Source: Defluviitaleaceae bacterium
GTDB taxonomy: Bacteria > Bacillota > Clostridia > Lachnospirales > WQUN01
Assembly: GCA_009786535.1 (NCBI GenBank)
Contig: WQRX01000009.1
Span: forward strand, 1-64,000
Direction of reading: 5' to 3'
DNA: 64,000 bases
Notes under the pieces: model-generated
Database searches by the model: none
What the model was told of the DNA's origin: nothing
Seen by the model: only the letters and a program-made list of their open reading frames with translations
Program-made: the position numbers and the translations under genes
Shown: positions 26,489-34,587 of the stretch, piece by piece
How positions within the stretch are numbered: the first letter of the stretch is position 1
How the letters are laid out: each line of letters opens with the position of its first letter

Positions 26489-27408
26489 AAATCACATACC
26501 GCAAGGCAACCCCCGCCGACATGCACGAAATTACTACCCTGCTTGCCGCGTTATACGAAATGCCCTTTGACGAGATGCGGGAAGAAAATGAAGAACTCTT
26601 CGCAGACAAGAATCAAGCCTTTTTTTTGGCGTACGATAATGAAAATCCCGTCGCCGTTTCCCACGGCGCTATCCGCCGTGAATACGTAAACGGCACAGAT
26701 GAATCCCCCGTGGGCTTTCTTGAAGCGATTTACGTCACGCACGAATATCGCAAGCACGGTATCGCCGCCCGGCTTGTCCGTTTCACCGAGTTATGGATGG
26801 CGCAAAACGGCTGCCGTCAAGCCGCAAGCGACTGCGAAATTACCAATACCGTTAGCCGTAATTTCCACCTAAAAATCGGCTACCGGGAAACGGAACGCTG
26901 CATCTACTTCGCAAAACCCCTCGCCCCGCCCGCGTATGAAATTTGCCCCATCAACGACACCTATCGTGCAGAAATACAGCCTGTTTTAAATGAATCGTGG
27001 CGCGGTCCGTTCATCGCCGTAAACGCAAAACTGTGGGATACGCGGGAAATGGCAGGCTTCGCGGCGATACATGATGGCGAGGTGCTGGGCTATTTGCTTT
27101 ACGAATTTCATAGCAATGTGTGTGAAATTATGGTACTGGAGAGTTTGGCGCAAAACATCGGCATCGCATCTGCCCTTATCAAGGAAACAAAGCAGCTTGC
27201 CCGCACAAAGGGCGTGCAAAAAATCATCGTGCAAACCAACAACGCCAATTTCCACGCCATTCGCTTCTACCAACGGCGCGGATTTATCCTGCGCGAGGTG
27301 CGTATCAACGCCTACGAAGCCGCACGTAAAATAAAGCCATCCATTCCGCTTCACGGAAAAGAGGGCATACCCTTGCGGGATGAAATTGAGTTTGAAATTT
27401 CAATTTAA
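26485..27408 (+). CDS. AAC(6')-like acetyltransferase fused to a second GNAT domain
   Basis: Two GNAT domains are joined in 307 residues. The first (1-147) follows the AAC(6')-I pattern: YVNGTDESPVGFLEAIYV, YRKHGIAARLV as the acetyl-CoA loop, then AASDCEITNTVS and IGYRETERCIYF. The second (about 150-280) has its own acetyl-CoA loop around SLAQNIGIASALIKETKQLA and a C-terminal RFYQRRGFILREV. AAC(6') enzymes are normally single-domain. It is coupled by ATGA to the APH(3')-like gene. A resistance role is possible; house-keeping amine acetylation is the alternative. Confidence 0.82.
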   Translation: MKITYRKATPADMHEITTLLAALYEMPFDEMREENEELFADKNQAFFLAYDNENPVAVSHGAIRREYVNGTDESPVGFLEAIYVTHEYRKHGIAARLVRFTELWMAQNGCRQAASDCEITNTVSRNFHLKIGYRETERCIYFAKPLAPPAYEICPINDTYRAEIQPVLNESWRGPFIAVNAKLWDTREMAGFAAIHDGEVLGYLLYEFHSNVCEIMVLESLAQNIGIASALIKETKQLARTKGVQKIIVQTNNANFHAIRFYQRRGFILREVRINAYEAARKIKPSIPLHGKEGIPLRDEIEFEISI

Positions 27409-28250
27409 CCAAACGCCGACTGGTTCATATTCGGGCTTGCGCGTTTTTCAAGGTCGGGATAGCGCCCTTCAAAAAACGCACGGGAAATTTCGATATTCTC
27501 ATACACCTCCTGAGGCAAATGCGCACCCACCGTTACCATATCGCATTTACGCAACGTAGCCCACGCGAAATTTAGCCCAACATAGGGGGTACAGCGCCCC
27601 GCCGCCATGGGCTTTATCGTCATTACAGGCTTCTTCGCGTTGTGGATAATTGAGGCGATGGTTTCAATTTCAATTTGCATGAGAAAGCCAAGGCAGTTAT
27701 AAATTTGAATGTAGGTTTCCACATCGTAGCCGTTATCGTCGCTGTAGGTAATTAGCTCGGGCATGTGGGCAGAAAGCCCCGGTATCATGCCGTTGTCGCG
27801 TATCATTTTTGTGTAGTCGTCGATACGGCGTATTTTGCGGGCGTTTTTGTCCACCAATTCCTCTACGCTGGAATGGTGCGGCAGACAAAAGGTCGCGCCC
27901 AACTCCTTGCACCTTTTAATAGAGGCGAGGGCACTTACACGCCCCTCCGTAGTATCATTTACGTCAATCATGGGTGTGTCTATGATAATGATTTTTTTGC
28001 CCGTTTTATCTTCCGCCATTTTTACCGCGTCGTAAATGGCAGGGACAAGCCCCATGGGCGCCATAATGGCGTCGATGTCGTTTTCCAAATAAGCAAGCAA
28101 AACGGGAAGTACGGCGCTTGCATCGGCAAACTTCATTTTAATGTGATTATCTGCCGAAGGGGAGCGGTGACTCCACCCCGCAAGCCAATTTGTACCCATA
28201 ATCATACGCGGCAGGGATATGCCCGCCACCGTTGTACGAGGAAAGTCCAC
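27405..28250 (-). CDS. Uncharacterised TIM-barrel-like protein
   Basis: I do not recognise a named family. The protein has about 281 residues if started at GTG 28250, which lies eight bases after AAAGGG; a GTG at 28280 has no ribosome site and would cover the promoter of the divergent kinase gene. The repeated pattern of short hydrophobic strands (DAIMAPMG, KIIIIDTPMIDV, ATFCLPHHSS, VMTIKPMAAGRC, MVTVGAH) suggests a TIM barrel. The last third resembles the end of aldo/keto reductases, but the usual reductase catalytic residues are not evident. It diverges from the sugar kinase operon and converges with the GNAT gene (4-bp overlap). Confidence 0.65.
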   Translation of the reverse strand: MDFPRTTVAGISLPRMIMGTNWLAGWSHRSPSADNHIKMKFADASAVLPVLLAYLENDIDAIMAPMGLVPAIYDAVKMAEDKTGKKIIIIDTPMIDVNDTTEGRVSALASIKRCKELGATFCLPHHSSVEELVDKNARKIRRIDDYTKMIRDNGMIPGLSAHMPELITYSDDNGYDVETYIQIYNCLGFLMQIEIETIASIIHNAKKPVMTIKPMAAGRCTPYVGLNFAWATLRKCDMVTVGAHLPQEVYENIEISRAFFEGRYPDLEKRASPNMNQSAFG

Positions 28251-28274
28251 AAAATCAACCCTTTCGTGTATAAT
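28246..28274 (+). promoter_or_regulatory. Promoter of the sugar-phosphate operon
   Basis: A perfect -10 TATAAT (28269-28274) is 17 bp from TCCACA (28246-28251, four of six -35 matches). It lies 30 bp before the kinase start, which has the site AAAGGAG. It overlaps the 5' end region of the divergent TIM-barrel gene, so the two genes may interfere. Confidence 0.55.
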
Positions 28275-28303
28275 ACGCACAGTGTATCACAAAGGAGAAT
28301 CCT

Positions 28304-29209
28304 ATGAAACCGAAAATCTTATGCATTGGCAGCGTAAACATGGATTTACTTTTGCTCACGCAGCGTATCCCTCGCGCGGGTGAAACGCTGGTTTCCGAAA
28401 AATATCAATTCAGTGCCGGCGGTAAAGGCGCAAACCAAGCCGTAGCCGCGTCACTGCTGGGTGGCGATGTTTCTTTCGCGGGTAAAGTGGGCGACGACGA
28501 GTTTGGCGAGCATCTGCTTAACACGCTACAATCGAAGAATATAAATACCGCAAATGTAAATACCAGCAAATCAAACCCTTCGGGTTTTGCCGTCATTATG
28601 TTGGAAGACGGCAATAACCGCATTATTTCTCACCTCGCCGCTAACGCGGACATCACAACGGCGGAAATTGACCGCGCCCTCACAGCGCCCTACCACGGGC
28701 TGATTATTAACTTCGAAATTTCTCAGGAAATTGTTATCCACGCCTGTACGCAAGCACGTAAGCGCGGCATTCCCTTTATCGTGGATACAGGTCCGGCTAT
28801 GGACTTTCCCTTGGAAAAAATACGCGGCGCACGCATTTTAAGCCCCAATGAAACGGAAGCCGAGGCGCTAACGGGCGTCAAGCCTTCCGACGAAGCCTCT
28901 TACACCCGCACGGCAGAAATTTTGCAAAGGCGTGCCGATGCATCGCATATTGTGTTAAAATTGGGTGAAAATGGGGCATTCCATTACCACGGCGAAAAGG
29001 GCAAGCACTTCGCGCCTCATATCGTAAAAGTGGTAGATACCACCGCTGCGGGAGATGTTTTTACAGCAGCAATGGCGGTGCAATACCTACAGCACGGCGA
29101 AATAGCAAAGGCTATCCGTTACGCCAACGCCGCAGGGGCATTAACCGTAACAAAAGCGGGCGCACAGGAGTCTATTCCCACCGCGCGCGAAGTGGAGGAG
29201 ATACTATGA
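28304..29209 (+). CDS. rbsK: PfkB-family sugar kinase (ribokinase-like)
   Basis: A 301-residue PfkB kinase that phosphorylates ribose or a related sugar. PfkB signature 1 is seen in SAGGKGANQAVAASLLGG near residue 40 and signature 2 in VVDTTAAGDVFTAAMA near 245, containing the catalytic Asp. The N-terminus LCIGSVNMDLLL matches ribokinase. It overlaps the epimerase gene by ATGA. Because the next genes include an AlsE-like epimerase and RpiB, the natural sugar could be ribose, allose or allulose. Confidence 0.85.
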   Translation: MKPKILCIGSVNMDLLLLTQRIPRAGETLVSEKYQFSAGGKGANQAVAASLLGGDVSFAGKVGDDEFGEHLLNTLQSKNINTANVNTSKSNPSGFAVIMLEDGNNRIISHLAANADITTAEIDRALTAPYHGLIINFEISQEIVIHACTQARKRGIPFIVDTGPAMDFPLEKIRGARILSPNETEAEALTGVKPSDEASYTRTAEILQRRADASHIVLKLGENGAFHYHGEKGKHFAPHIVKVVDTTAAGDVFTAAMAVQYLQHGEIAKAIRYANAAGALTVTKAGAQESIPTAREVEEIL

Positions 29210-29862
29210 AGCTGCACCCAAGCATTATGTGTGCCGACTACGGCAATCTTGAACACGAGATAAAACTGCTCACCGAGGCGGGTATCGACTACTTCCATGT
29301 TGACGTGATGGACGGTAGTTTTGTGCCGAATTTCGCCTGCGGCACGGAAGTTTTTAAATGCCTAAAGCAATTTAGCAATGTGCCAATTGACGCGCATCTT
29401 ATGGTGCAAAACCCCACCCACCACATCGACTTTTTTAGAAAACTTGGCGCAGATATGATAACCATCCATGCCGAAGCCGACCCCCACGCCGCCCGCACCT
29501 TGGCAAAAATAAAGGACGTGGGAGCGGTACCGGGGCTGGCAATTAACCCGGGCACGTCTATTGAAACGGTGAAGGAATTACTGCCCCTATGCGGGCATGT
29601 ATTAGTAATGACGGTGAATCCGGGCTTCGCGGGGCAAGCATTTTTGCCCTTTACCATGAATAAAATCCGCGACCTGTGTGCCCTGTCAAGCACCCACGGA
29701 TTTACCCTATGCGTGGACGGCGCAATGACGCCCGAACTGGTGCGCGAACTGCACAAGATGGGTGTTCATGCCTTTGTGCTGGGCACGAAAGTCATGTTTT
29801 TTAAAGATATATCGAAACGAAATTACGCCGCCACTGTGCGCGAACTTAGGAGTGCTGTATGA
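29206..29862 (+). CDS. Pentulose/hexulose-phosphate 3-epimerase (Rpe/AlsE family)
   Basis: A 218-residue TIM-barrel epimerase. Metal and catalytic motifs are present: FHVDVMDGSFVPNFACG near residue 33 and AHLMVQNP near 64. The strand MTVNPGFAGQAFLP near 140 is closer to AlsE (allulose-6-phosphate epimerase) than to Rpe, which usually has SVNPGFGGQ, and LCVDGAMTPE follows near 170. It overlaps both neighbours by ATGA. Ribulose-5-phosphate remains a possible substrate. Confidence 0.85.
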   Translation: MKLHPSIMCADYGNLEHEIKLLTEAGIDYFHVDVMDGSFVPNFACGTEVFKCLKQFSNVPIDAHLMVQNPTHHIDFFRKLGADMITIHAEADPHAARTLAKIKDVGAVPGLAINPGTSIETVKELLPLCGHVLVMTVNPGFAGQAFLPFTMNKIRDLCALSSTHGFTLCVDGAMTPELVRELHKMGVHAFVLGTKVMFFKDISKRNYAATVRELRSAV

Positions 29863-30326
29863 AAATAGCCATAGGAAGCGACCACGCCGCCCCCGAAATG
29901 AAGGCGCAACTTATTGCCCACCTTCAAGCCCGCGGCATTGAAATTACCGACATGGGAGCGTTCCCGCAAGACGAAGGAAAATACGAATACCCTGTAATTG
30001 GCTACCGCACCGCAAAGGCCGTGGCAAGCGGGCAATTTGACGCGGGCGTGCTGGTATGCGGTACGGGGGTGGGCATTTCCCTTGCGGCAAACAAGGTGAA
30101 GGGCATCCGTGCCTGCGTGTGCAGTGAGCCGTACACGGCGCGGCTTTCCAAGGAACACAATAACGCAAATATCATCGCCATCGGCGCACGGGTAGTGGGC
30201 GCAGAAATGGCAAAAGCCATCGTAGACGCATGGCTGGACGCGGAATTTATGGGTGGGCGTCACGCCCGCAGGGTGGATTTAATTAACGAAATTGATGCCA
30301 CAGGAGGGCTTAGCAATGAATCGTGA
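29859..30326 (+). CDS. rpiB: Ribose-5-phosphate isomerase B (or allose-6-phosphate isomerase)
   Basis: A 155-residue LacAB/RpiB sugar-phosphate isomerase. It has the GSDHAA start, the catalytic Cys in VLVCGTGVGISLAANK near residue 68 and the phosphate-binding LSKEHNNANIIAIG near 100. It overlaps the epimerase by ATGA and the DUF4003 gene by 11 bp. Kinase, AlsE-like epimerase and RpiB together would convert allose or ribose to pentose/hexose phosphates. No sugar transporter is in the operon. Confidence 0.9.
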   Translation: MKIAIGSDHAAPEMKAQLIAHLQARGIEITDMGAFPQDEGKYEYPVIGYRTAKAVASGQFDAGVLVCGTGVGISLAANKVKGIRACVCSEPYTARLSKEHNNANIIAIGARVVGAEMAKAIVDAWLDAEFMGGRHARRVDLINEIDATGGLSNES

Positions 30327-31311
30327 ATTGGAAAACCGACTAACACATTTCGTAAAAAATACCCACAGTATAAAAAGTAGCTTCCCATGGCAGGAAATGA
30401 TGATTAAACGGCTTGCCGCCCTTATTTTCACCATGGAAGGGCGCGACATGAACGCCCCCGCCGTAGTAAAAACCCACAAGCTGCTCAAGGACGAAACGGG
30501 CATTTTTTCCACCTTCCGCGGTAATTTGTCGGTACTGATTGCGGCAATGGCTTCTACGGCAGACAACCCCCGCGCCCGTATCATGGACACGTTACACGTA
30601 TACGACCTGTTAAAAGCCGAAAAGTTCCGTTTTTCGGACTATCTCGTAGCCGCCGCGTATGAAATTGCATCCCAAGCCAAAGAAGCTGACTATGCAACTA
30701 TCGTACACAATACCCGCGAAATTTTCCTTGCCATGCGGGCAAACAATCGCTTTCTTATAGATGCAGACGATTATATTTACGCGGCAATGCTTGCCCTCGC
30801 GGGCTTTGACTCGGCAACGGCAAGCGATAGGGTAAAGCACATGTATGCCGACCTGCGGGCGGATTTTCCCTTCACGGTAAGTCGCAGCTGTCTGCTGCAT
30901 TTAGCACAAATAATGGTATTAAGCGACCGCACCAACCACTGCGTACCCAACCTCGTGCATATGAACCGCGTTCTGCGTTCGCACAAAGTAAAGCTGGACA
31001 GGGCAATGGTATTGCCTTCACTGGGCATACTTTCTATGCTGCCCGTCGACCCCGACTCACTGGCAAACGAAATAATTTCTGTCGTTAATTTTTTGCGCAC
31101 GCAAAAGGGCTTCGGCGCGTTTTCCGTAATGCAAGCCGAGGCAAATATGATGGCGACGGCGCTGATTAGCACCACGCACCTTGCCCAATCAACCACCACT
31201 ACAGCCATTACAAATATGCTTATTGCCCAGCAAACGGCAATGATGACGGCAATAATTGTGGCAAATTCTGTGGCAGTTTCTTCAGCGGCTTCGGCTTCGG
31301 GCGGGTGTTAA
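30316..31311 (+). CDS. DUF4003 family protein
   Basis: A 331-residue, mostly helical cytoplasmic protein that matches the DUF4003 pattern: an N-terminal FPWQEMMIKRLAALIFTMEG near residue 20, a middle YLVAAAYEIA and repeated helical units. No function is known to me for this family. The end (about 295-331) is an Ala/Thr/Met/Val-rich hydrophobic helix. The ATG at 30316 follows AGGAGGGCTTAGCA. It overlaps rpiB by 11 bp and abuts the next gene, so it is part of the sugar operon transcript. Confidence 0.75.
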   Translation: MNRELENRLTHFVKNTHSIKSSFPWQEMMIKRLAALIFTMEGRDMNAPAVVKTHKLLKDETGIFSTFRGNLSVLIAAMASTADNPRARIMDTLHVYDLLKAEKFRFSDYLVAAAYEIASQAKEADYATIVHNTREIFLAMRANNRFLIDADDYIYAAMLALAGFDSATASDRVKHMYADLRADFPFTVSRSCLLHLAQIMVLSDRTNHCVPNLVHMNRVLRSHKVKLDRAMVLPSLGILSMLPVDPDSLANEIISVVNFLRTQKGFGAFSVMQAEANMMATALISTTHLAQSTTTTAITNMLIAQQTAMMTAIIVANSVAVSSAASASGGC

Positions 31312-31998
31312 ATGGAAGCGGCTGTCAACCTCGAAAAACAGTATTTCGACGAAATGCAGAAAATAAAGCTTCAATTATTGAATAGAGAAATTCCTGATGT
31401 ATACCCGCAACCGCCTAAAAATCGTCGCCCAAAACCGGAAGATGCATACTATGTTGACCGTTACGAATTTGTAAACCTCTCCGCCTTTGCGCAAATCTCC
31501 AAACGTTGGGTGCAACCATTGGCAAAATATATTGGCAACACGCCGTGCTTAGAAATTATGGCGGGTAAGGGCGTACTCGCGAAGGCGTTAAGCGACTGCG
31601 GCGTACAAATTCGAGCCACTGATAATTTCGCATGGGAATGGGTGAAAAATACGAACGCTACGGACGCGCAGACGTTAAAGGAAGAAGACGTGTGGTACAA
31701 CGTTGCGCAGTTAGACGGCGTTGAGTCGGTAGAAAAATACGGCACGGAAATTGGTTTTCTGCTGTGCTGCTGGCCGTCATTTCAAGACCCTACCATTCAC
31801 AATGCATTAATAAAAATGCGGGAAGTTAACCCATCTTGTAAACTTATTTATATCGGCGAGCCCAAAGGGGGATGTACCGCAAACGACGATTTTTTTAATG
31901 CTGTCAAATGGATAACCAACGATGAACAATTTAATAAAATGGCTGATTTATACCAACGATGGCATATCCGCGTTGACAAACCTATGCTAGCACAATAA
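31312..31998 (+). CDS. SAM-methyltransferase-like protein
   Basis: A 228-residue protein with a Rossmann-type start: CLEIMAGKGVLAKALSDCG near residue 79 fits methyltransferase motif I, and IRATDNFAWEW fits the following acidic strand. Later strands (GFLLCCWPSF near 143 and KLIYIGEPKGG near 173) also fit a class I fold. The substrate is unknown. It begins directly after the DUF4003 stop (TAA-ATG). Sure of the fold, not of methyl transfer. Confidence 0.6.
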   Translation: MEAAVNLEKQYFDEMQKIKLQLLNREIPDVYPQPPKNRRPKPEDAYYVDRYEFVNLSAFAQISKRWVQPLAKYIGNTPCLEIMAGKGVLAKALSDCGVQIRATDNFAWEWVKNTNATDAQTLKEEDVWYNVAQLDGVESVEKYGTEIGFLLCCWPSFQDPTIHNALIKMREVNPSCKLIYIGEPKGGCTANDDFFNAVKWITNDEQFNKMADLYQRWHIRVDKPMLAQ

Positions 31999-32020
31999 AA
32001 AAATTACAGGAGGTTTTCCC

Positions 32021-32713
32021 ATGCAAGAAGAAAACAAATTGTTACTGGAATTGTACAGAGATTTTCGCGTAGCCGATGTACGCGACGGAATGGACTGGGT
32101 AGGCTATCACAACTTCGGCTCGCTTTCGCCCGAGGTGCGTCCGTTGTTCCGCACCCGCGCAGTGGGCATTGCCCGCACGACGCGGTATTTGCCCTTCGTA
32201 GGACCGTATCCCGACAAGTGCGGCGACGATTACACCGAGTGGCAGGGCTGGTACTACGGCAATGTTTGTACCTATCCATGGATGGATGAAATACAAGACG
32301 GCGACTTCATGGCGATAGACGTAAGCGGCGTAAACGTGGGACTAATGGGTTCGGAAAACACACTTCGCGCGGTACAACGCGGGGTAAGAGGCTTTGTCAC
32401 CAACGGCTCGGGCATACGCGATACGGACGAAACGATACTGCAAAAAGTACCTGTTTGGTCTAGCTTTGTTTCCCAGTCGATGGTACAGTGCAAGATACAA
32501 TTTGACCAAAAAGATGTGCCCGTTGCCATTGGCGGGGTCACCATTTTCCCGGGCGATATTATCGTGGCAGACGGCGACGGCGTAATTGCCGTGCCCCGTG
32601 CGGTGGCAAAAGACGTGGCAAAATACGCATCAAAAGTGCTGAGTGACGACAAGGTAACGCGCCGCAAATTATATGAAGCCTTGGATAGGGAACTGGACGG
32701 AACCGTAATTTGA
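32021..32713 (+). CDS. RraA-like / HMG aldolase family protein
   Basis: A 230-residue protein of the RraA fold, which includes 4-hydroxy-4-methyl-2-oxoglutarate aldolases and oxaloacetate decarboxylases. It shows VADVRDGMDW near residue 18, and the core GVRGFVTNGSGIRDTDE near 120, whose Arg-Asp pair binds substrate and metal. VFPGD-like IFPGDIIVADGDGVIAVP near 180 is also typical. The start follows AGGAGGTTTTCCC. The stop overlaps the TTG start of the next gene. Confidence 0.82.
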   Translation: MQEENKLLLELYRDFRVADVRDGMDWVGYHNFGSLSPEVRPLFRTRAVGIARTTRYLPFVGPYPDKCGDDYTEWQGWYYGNVCTYPWMDEIQDGDFMAIDVSGVNVGLMGSENTLRAVQRGVRGFVTNGSGIRDTDETILQKVPVWSSFVSQSMVQCKIQFDQKDVPVAIGGVTIFPGDIIVADGDGVIAVPRAVAKDVAKYASKVLSDDKVTRRKLYEALDRELDGTVI

Positions 32714-34587
32714 ACCGTAGATTTATCGCCGCCTGTGTGCTGCTTGCATTTTTGTGCAGCGGGTTGTTTTATTTCCTCGTTATCCATGAAAGCACGCCGC
32801 GCCAGCAAACTACGGGCATTACGCCACCCGATGCGGGTATTCCCATACGGCATATAAACCCGCCGCCTGCATTGCTTCCTGTAGATAGTGCGATTTATGT
32901 GGAATTTTCGCATGAGGCGGTTTTTTTTGATGCATCGTTCTACTTAGAAATCTCCGCGCCCGAGGGTGCGGAGATTTTCTTTACACTGGACGGGAGCATT
33001 CCCGGCGTGTATGCAACGCGGTTTACATCACCGTTATTTTTGTACGCACCTTCGCCCGACCTTGCGGTGAAGGGCTTTGCGCGTGATGCGGAAATACTGG
33101 CTTCACGGGTACAAGCCGTGACGGTTCGCGCCATTGCTATTCGCGATGGGAGCGCCTCCGAAGCGATAACCCGCAATTTTGTAATGGGGACGGATGTTTT
33201 TACGCGCTTCTGCGAAAACACACTTATTTTTGCCCTAACTTCCGACCCGCATGGCTTATTTGACCACTATGAAGGCATTCTGGTTGCGGGCGTAGACCGC
33301 GAACGCTGGCGCTATGAATTTACGCTTCGCCATGGGCGCGCACCCATTTATGGCTACAATGGCGCAGACGAAAACCCCGCAACACCCGCCAATTTTAACC
33401 GCCGCGGGCGCGAATCGGAGCGGGTCGCCTATGTGGAAATGTTTGACTATACGGGCGTTTTGCATATTTCCCAACATATTGGTATACGTGTACGCGGGGG
33501 ATTTTCACGCGCAAGCGAACCACAAAAATCGCTGGAATTATTCGCACGGGAAGAATACGGCGACCGCAACAATTTTGCCTTCGCCTTTTTCCCGGACGAA
33601 TTTACCCACGATGGCTACCTAATTGACCGTTACCGCCGTGTGCGCCTCCGCAATGGAGGAAGCGACCGTTATCCCGCGTTTTTGCGCGACGAGTTGAGCC
33701 AAGCGCTTTTCCGCCAAGCGGGACACAGCACAACGCAAACGCACCGCCCCGCTGCGGTGTTCCTCAACGGCGAATACTACGGCGCGGCATGGTTAAAAAC
33801 CCCACGCACCGAGAACCACCTCGCCCGCATTTTTGGCGGCAATTCCTCACAATTTGAAATCATCGGCGGCGGCGAAAACCGCCACACGAGTTGGTGGGAC
33901 GGGAACGCTCCCGCCGTGGAAGACTTTACACAGGTGCATCAGCTTGCGGTGCAGGGCTTCACAGGTACGGGGGGCGAGGCGCGCTTTGCACAATTCCAGC
34001 AACGAGTAGATTTGCCCGAGCTTATTCGCTATTACGCCATGCAAATTTACATTAATAATTTGGACTGGCCGAATAATAACATCGAATTTTGGCGCTACTT
34101 CCCCACCCCCGAGGAAGCGAACGACTCCACGCTTCACCCATTTTTGCGCGACGGGCGCTGGCGTGTTTTTGCCCACGACTTAGAAGCATCATGGGGCATT
34201 TGGGATAATTACAACCGGCGTGTACATGACGACACGCTACATTATATTCTAACCGGGAGCGGGCCCGGGTGGAATTGGGCGGGCGGTTCGGCAATTTTGC
34301 AAGCCTTCGTTGACCGCGAGGAAACGCGCCAAATGCTGGCGGAAGCCTTCGAAGAACTCATAAACGGCGCATTTGCCCCGCACAATGTGGAATATGTACT
34401 GGATTCACTCATCGCACAAATTCAAAACGAACATGAATATATGATAAAAATGGACGGAATTGGCGTAGGCAACGATTGGTGGCCAACCCCCTACAGCGTA
34501 GCGGAAAGCCGCGACGCAATACGTTACTTCGCACACCACCGTCCGCAGGCAGTGCGGGATATGGTGCGAAGGCATTTATCCCCGTAA
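32710..34587 (+). CDS. CotH-like kinase family protein, membrane anchored
   Basis: A 625-residue protein. An N-terminal hydrophobic segment (about 5-25) is a signal anchor. Residues about 65-160 form a chitobiase C-terminal-like domain ([12 protein letters not shown]). Residues about 230-560 form a CotH kinase domain with [24 protein letters not shown] and the catalytic-type [17 protein letters not shown]. CotH phosphorylates spore-coat proteins in Bacillus; in Clostridia such proteins are also tied to cellulosome and cell-surface functions. The start is TTG, overlapping the previous stop (TTGA). The 3' end overlaps copA by 12 bp, convergently. Confidence 0.85.
   Translation: MNRRFIAACVLLAFLCSGLFYFLVIHESTPRQQTTGITPPDAGIPIRHINPPPALLPVDSAIYVEFSHEAVFFDASFYLEISAPEGAEIFFTLDGSIPGVYATRFTSPLFLYAPSPDLAVKGFARDAEILASRVQAVTVRAIAIRDGSASEAITRNFVMGTDVFTRFCENTLIFALTSDPHGLFDHYEGILVAGVDRERWRYEFTLRHGRAPIYGYNGADENPATPANFNRRGRESERVAYVEMFDYTGVLHISQHIGIRVRGGFSRASEPQKSLELFAREEYGDRNNFAFAFFPDEFTHDGYLIDRYRRVRLRNGGSDRYPAFLRDELSQALFRQAGHSTTQTHRPAAVFLNGEYYGAAWLKTPRTENHLARIFGGNSSQFEIIGGGENRHTSWWDGNAPAVEDFTQVHQLAVQGFTGTGGEARFAQFQQRVDLPELIRYYAMQIYINNLDWPNNNIEFWRYFPTPEEANDSTLHPFLRDGRWRVFAHDLEASWGIWDNYNRRVHDDTLHYILTGSGPGWNWAGGSAILQAFVDREETRQMLAEAFEELINGAFAPHNVEYVLDSLIAQIQNEHEYMIKMDGIGVGNDWWPTPYSVAESRDAIRYFAHHRPQAVRDMVRRHLSP

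Noticed and set aside
28304-30326. Classical rbs ribose-uptake operon
   Set aside because: No RbsD, ABC transporter or LacI regulator is present; only kinase, epimerase and isomerase are.
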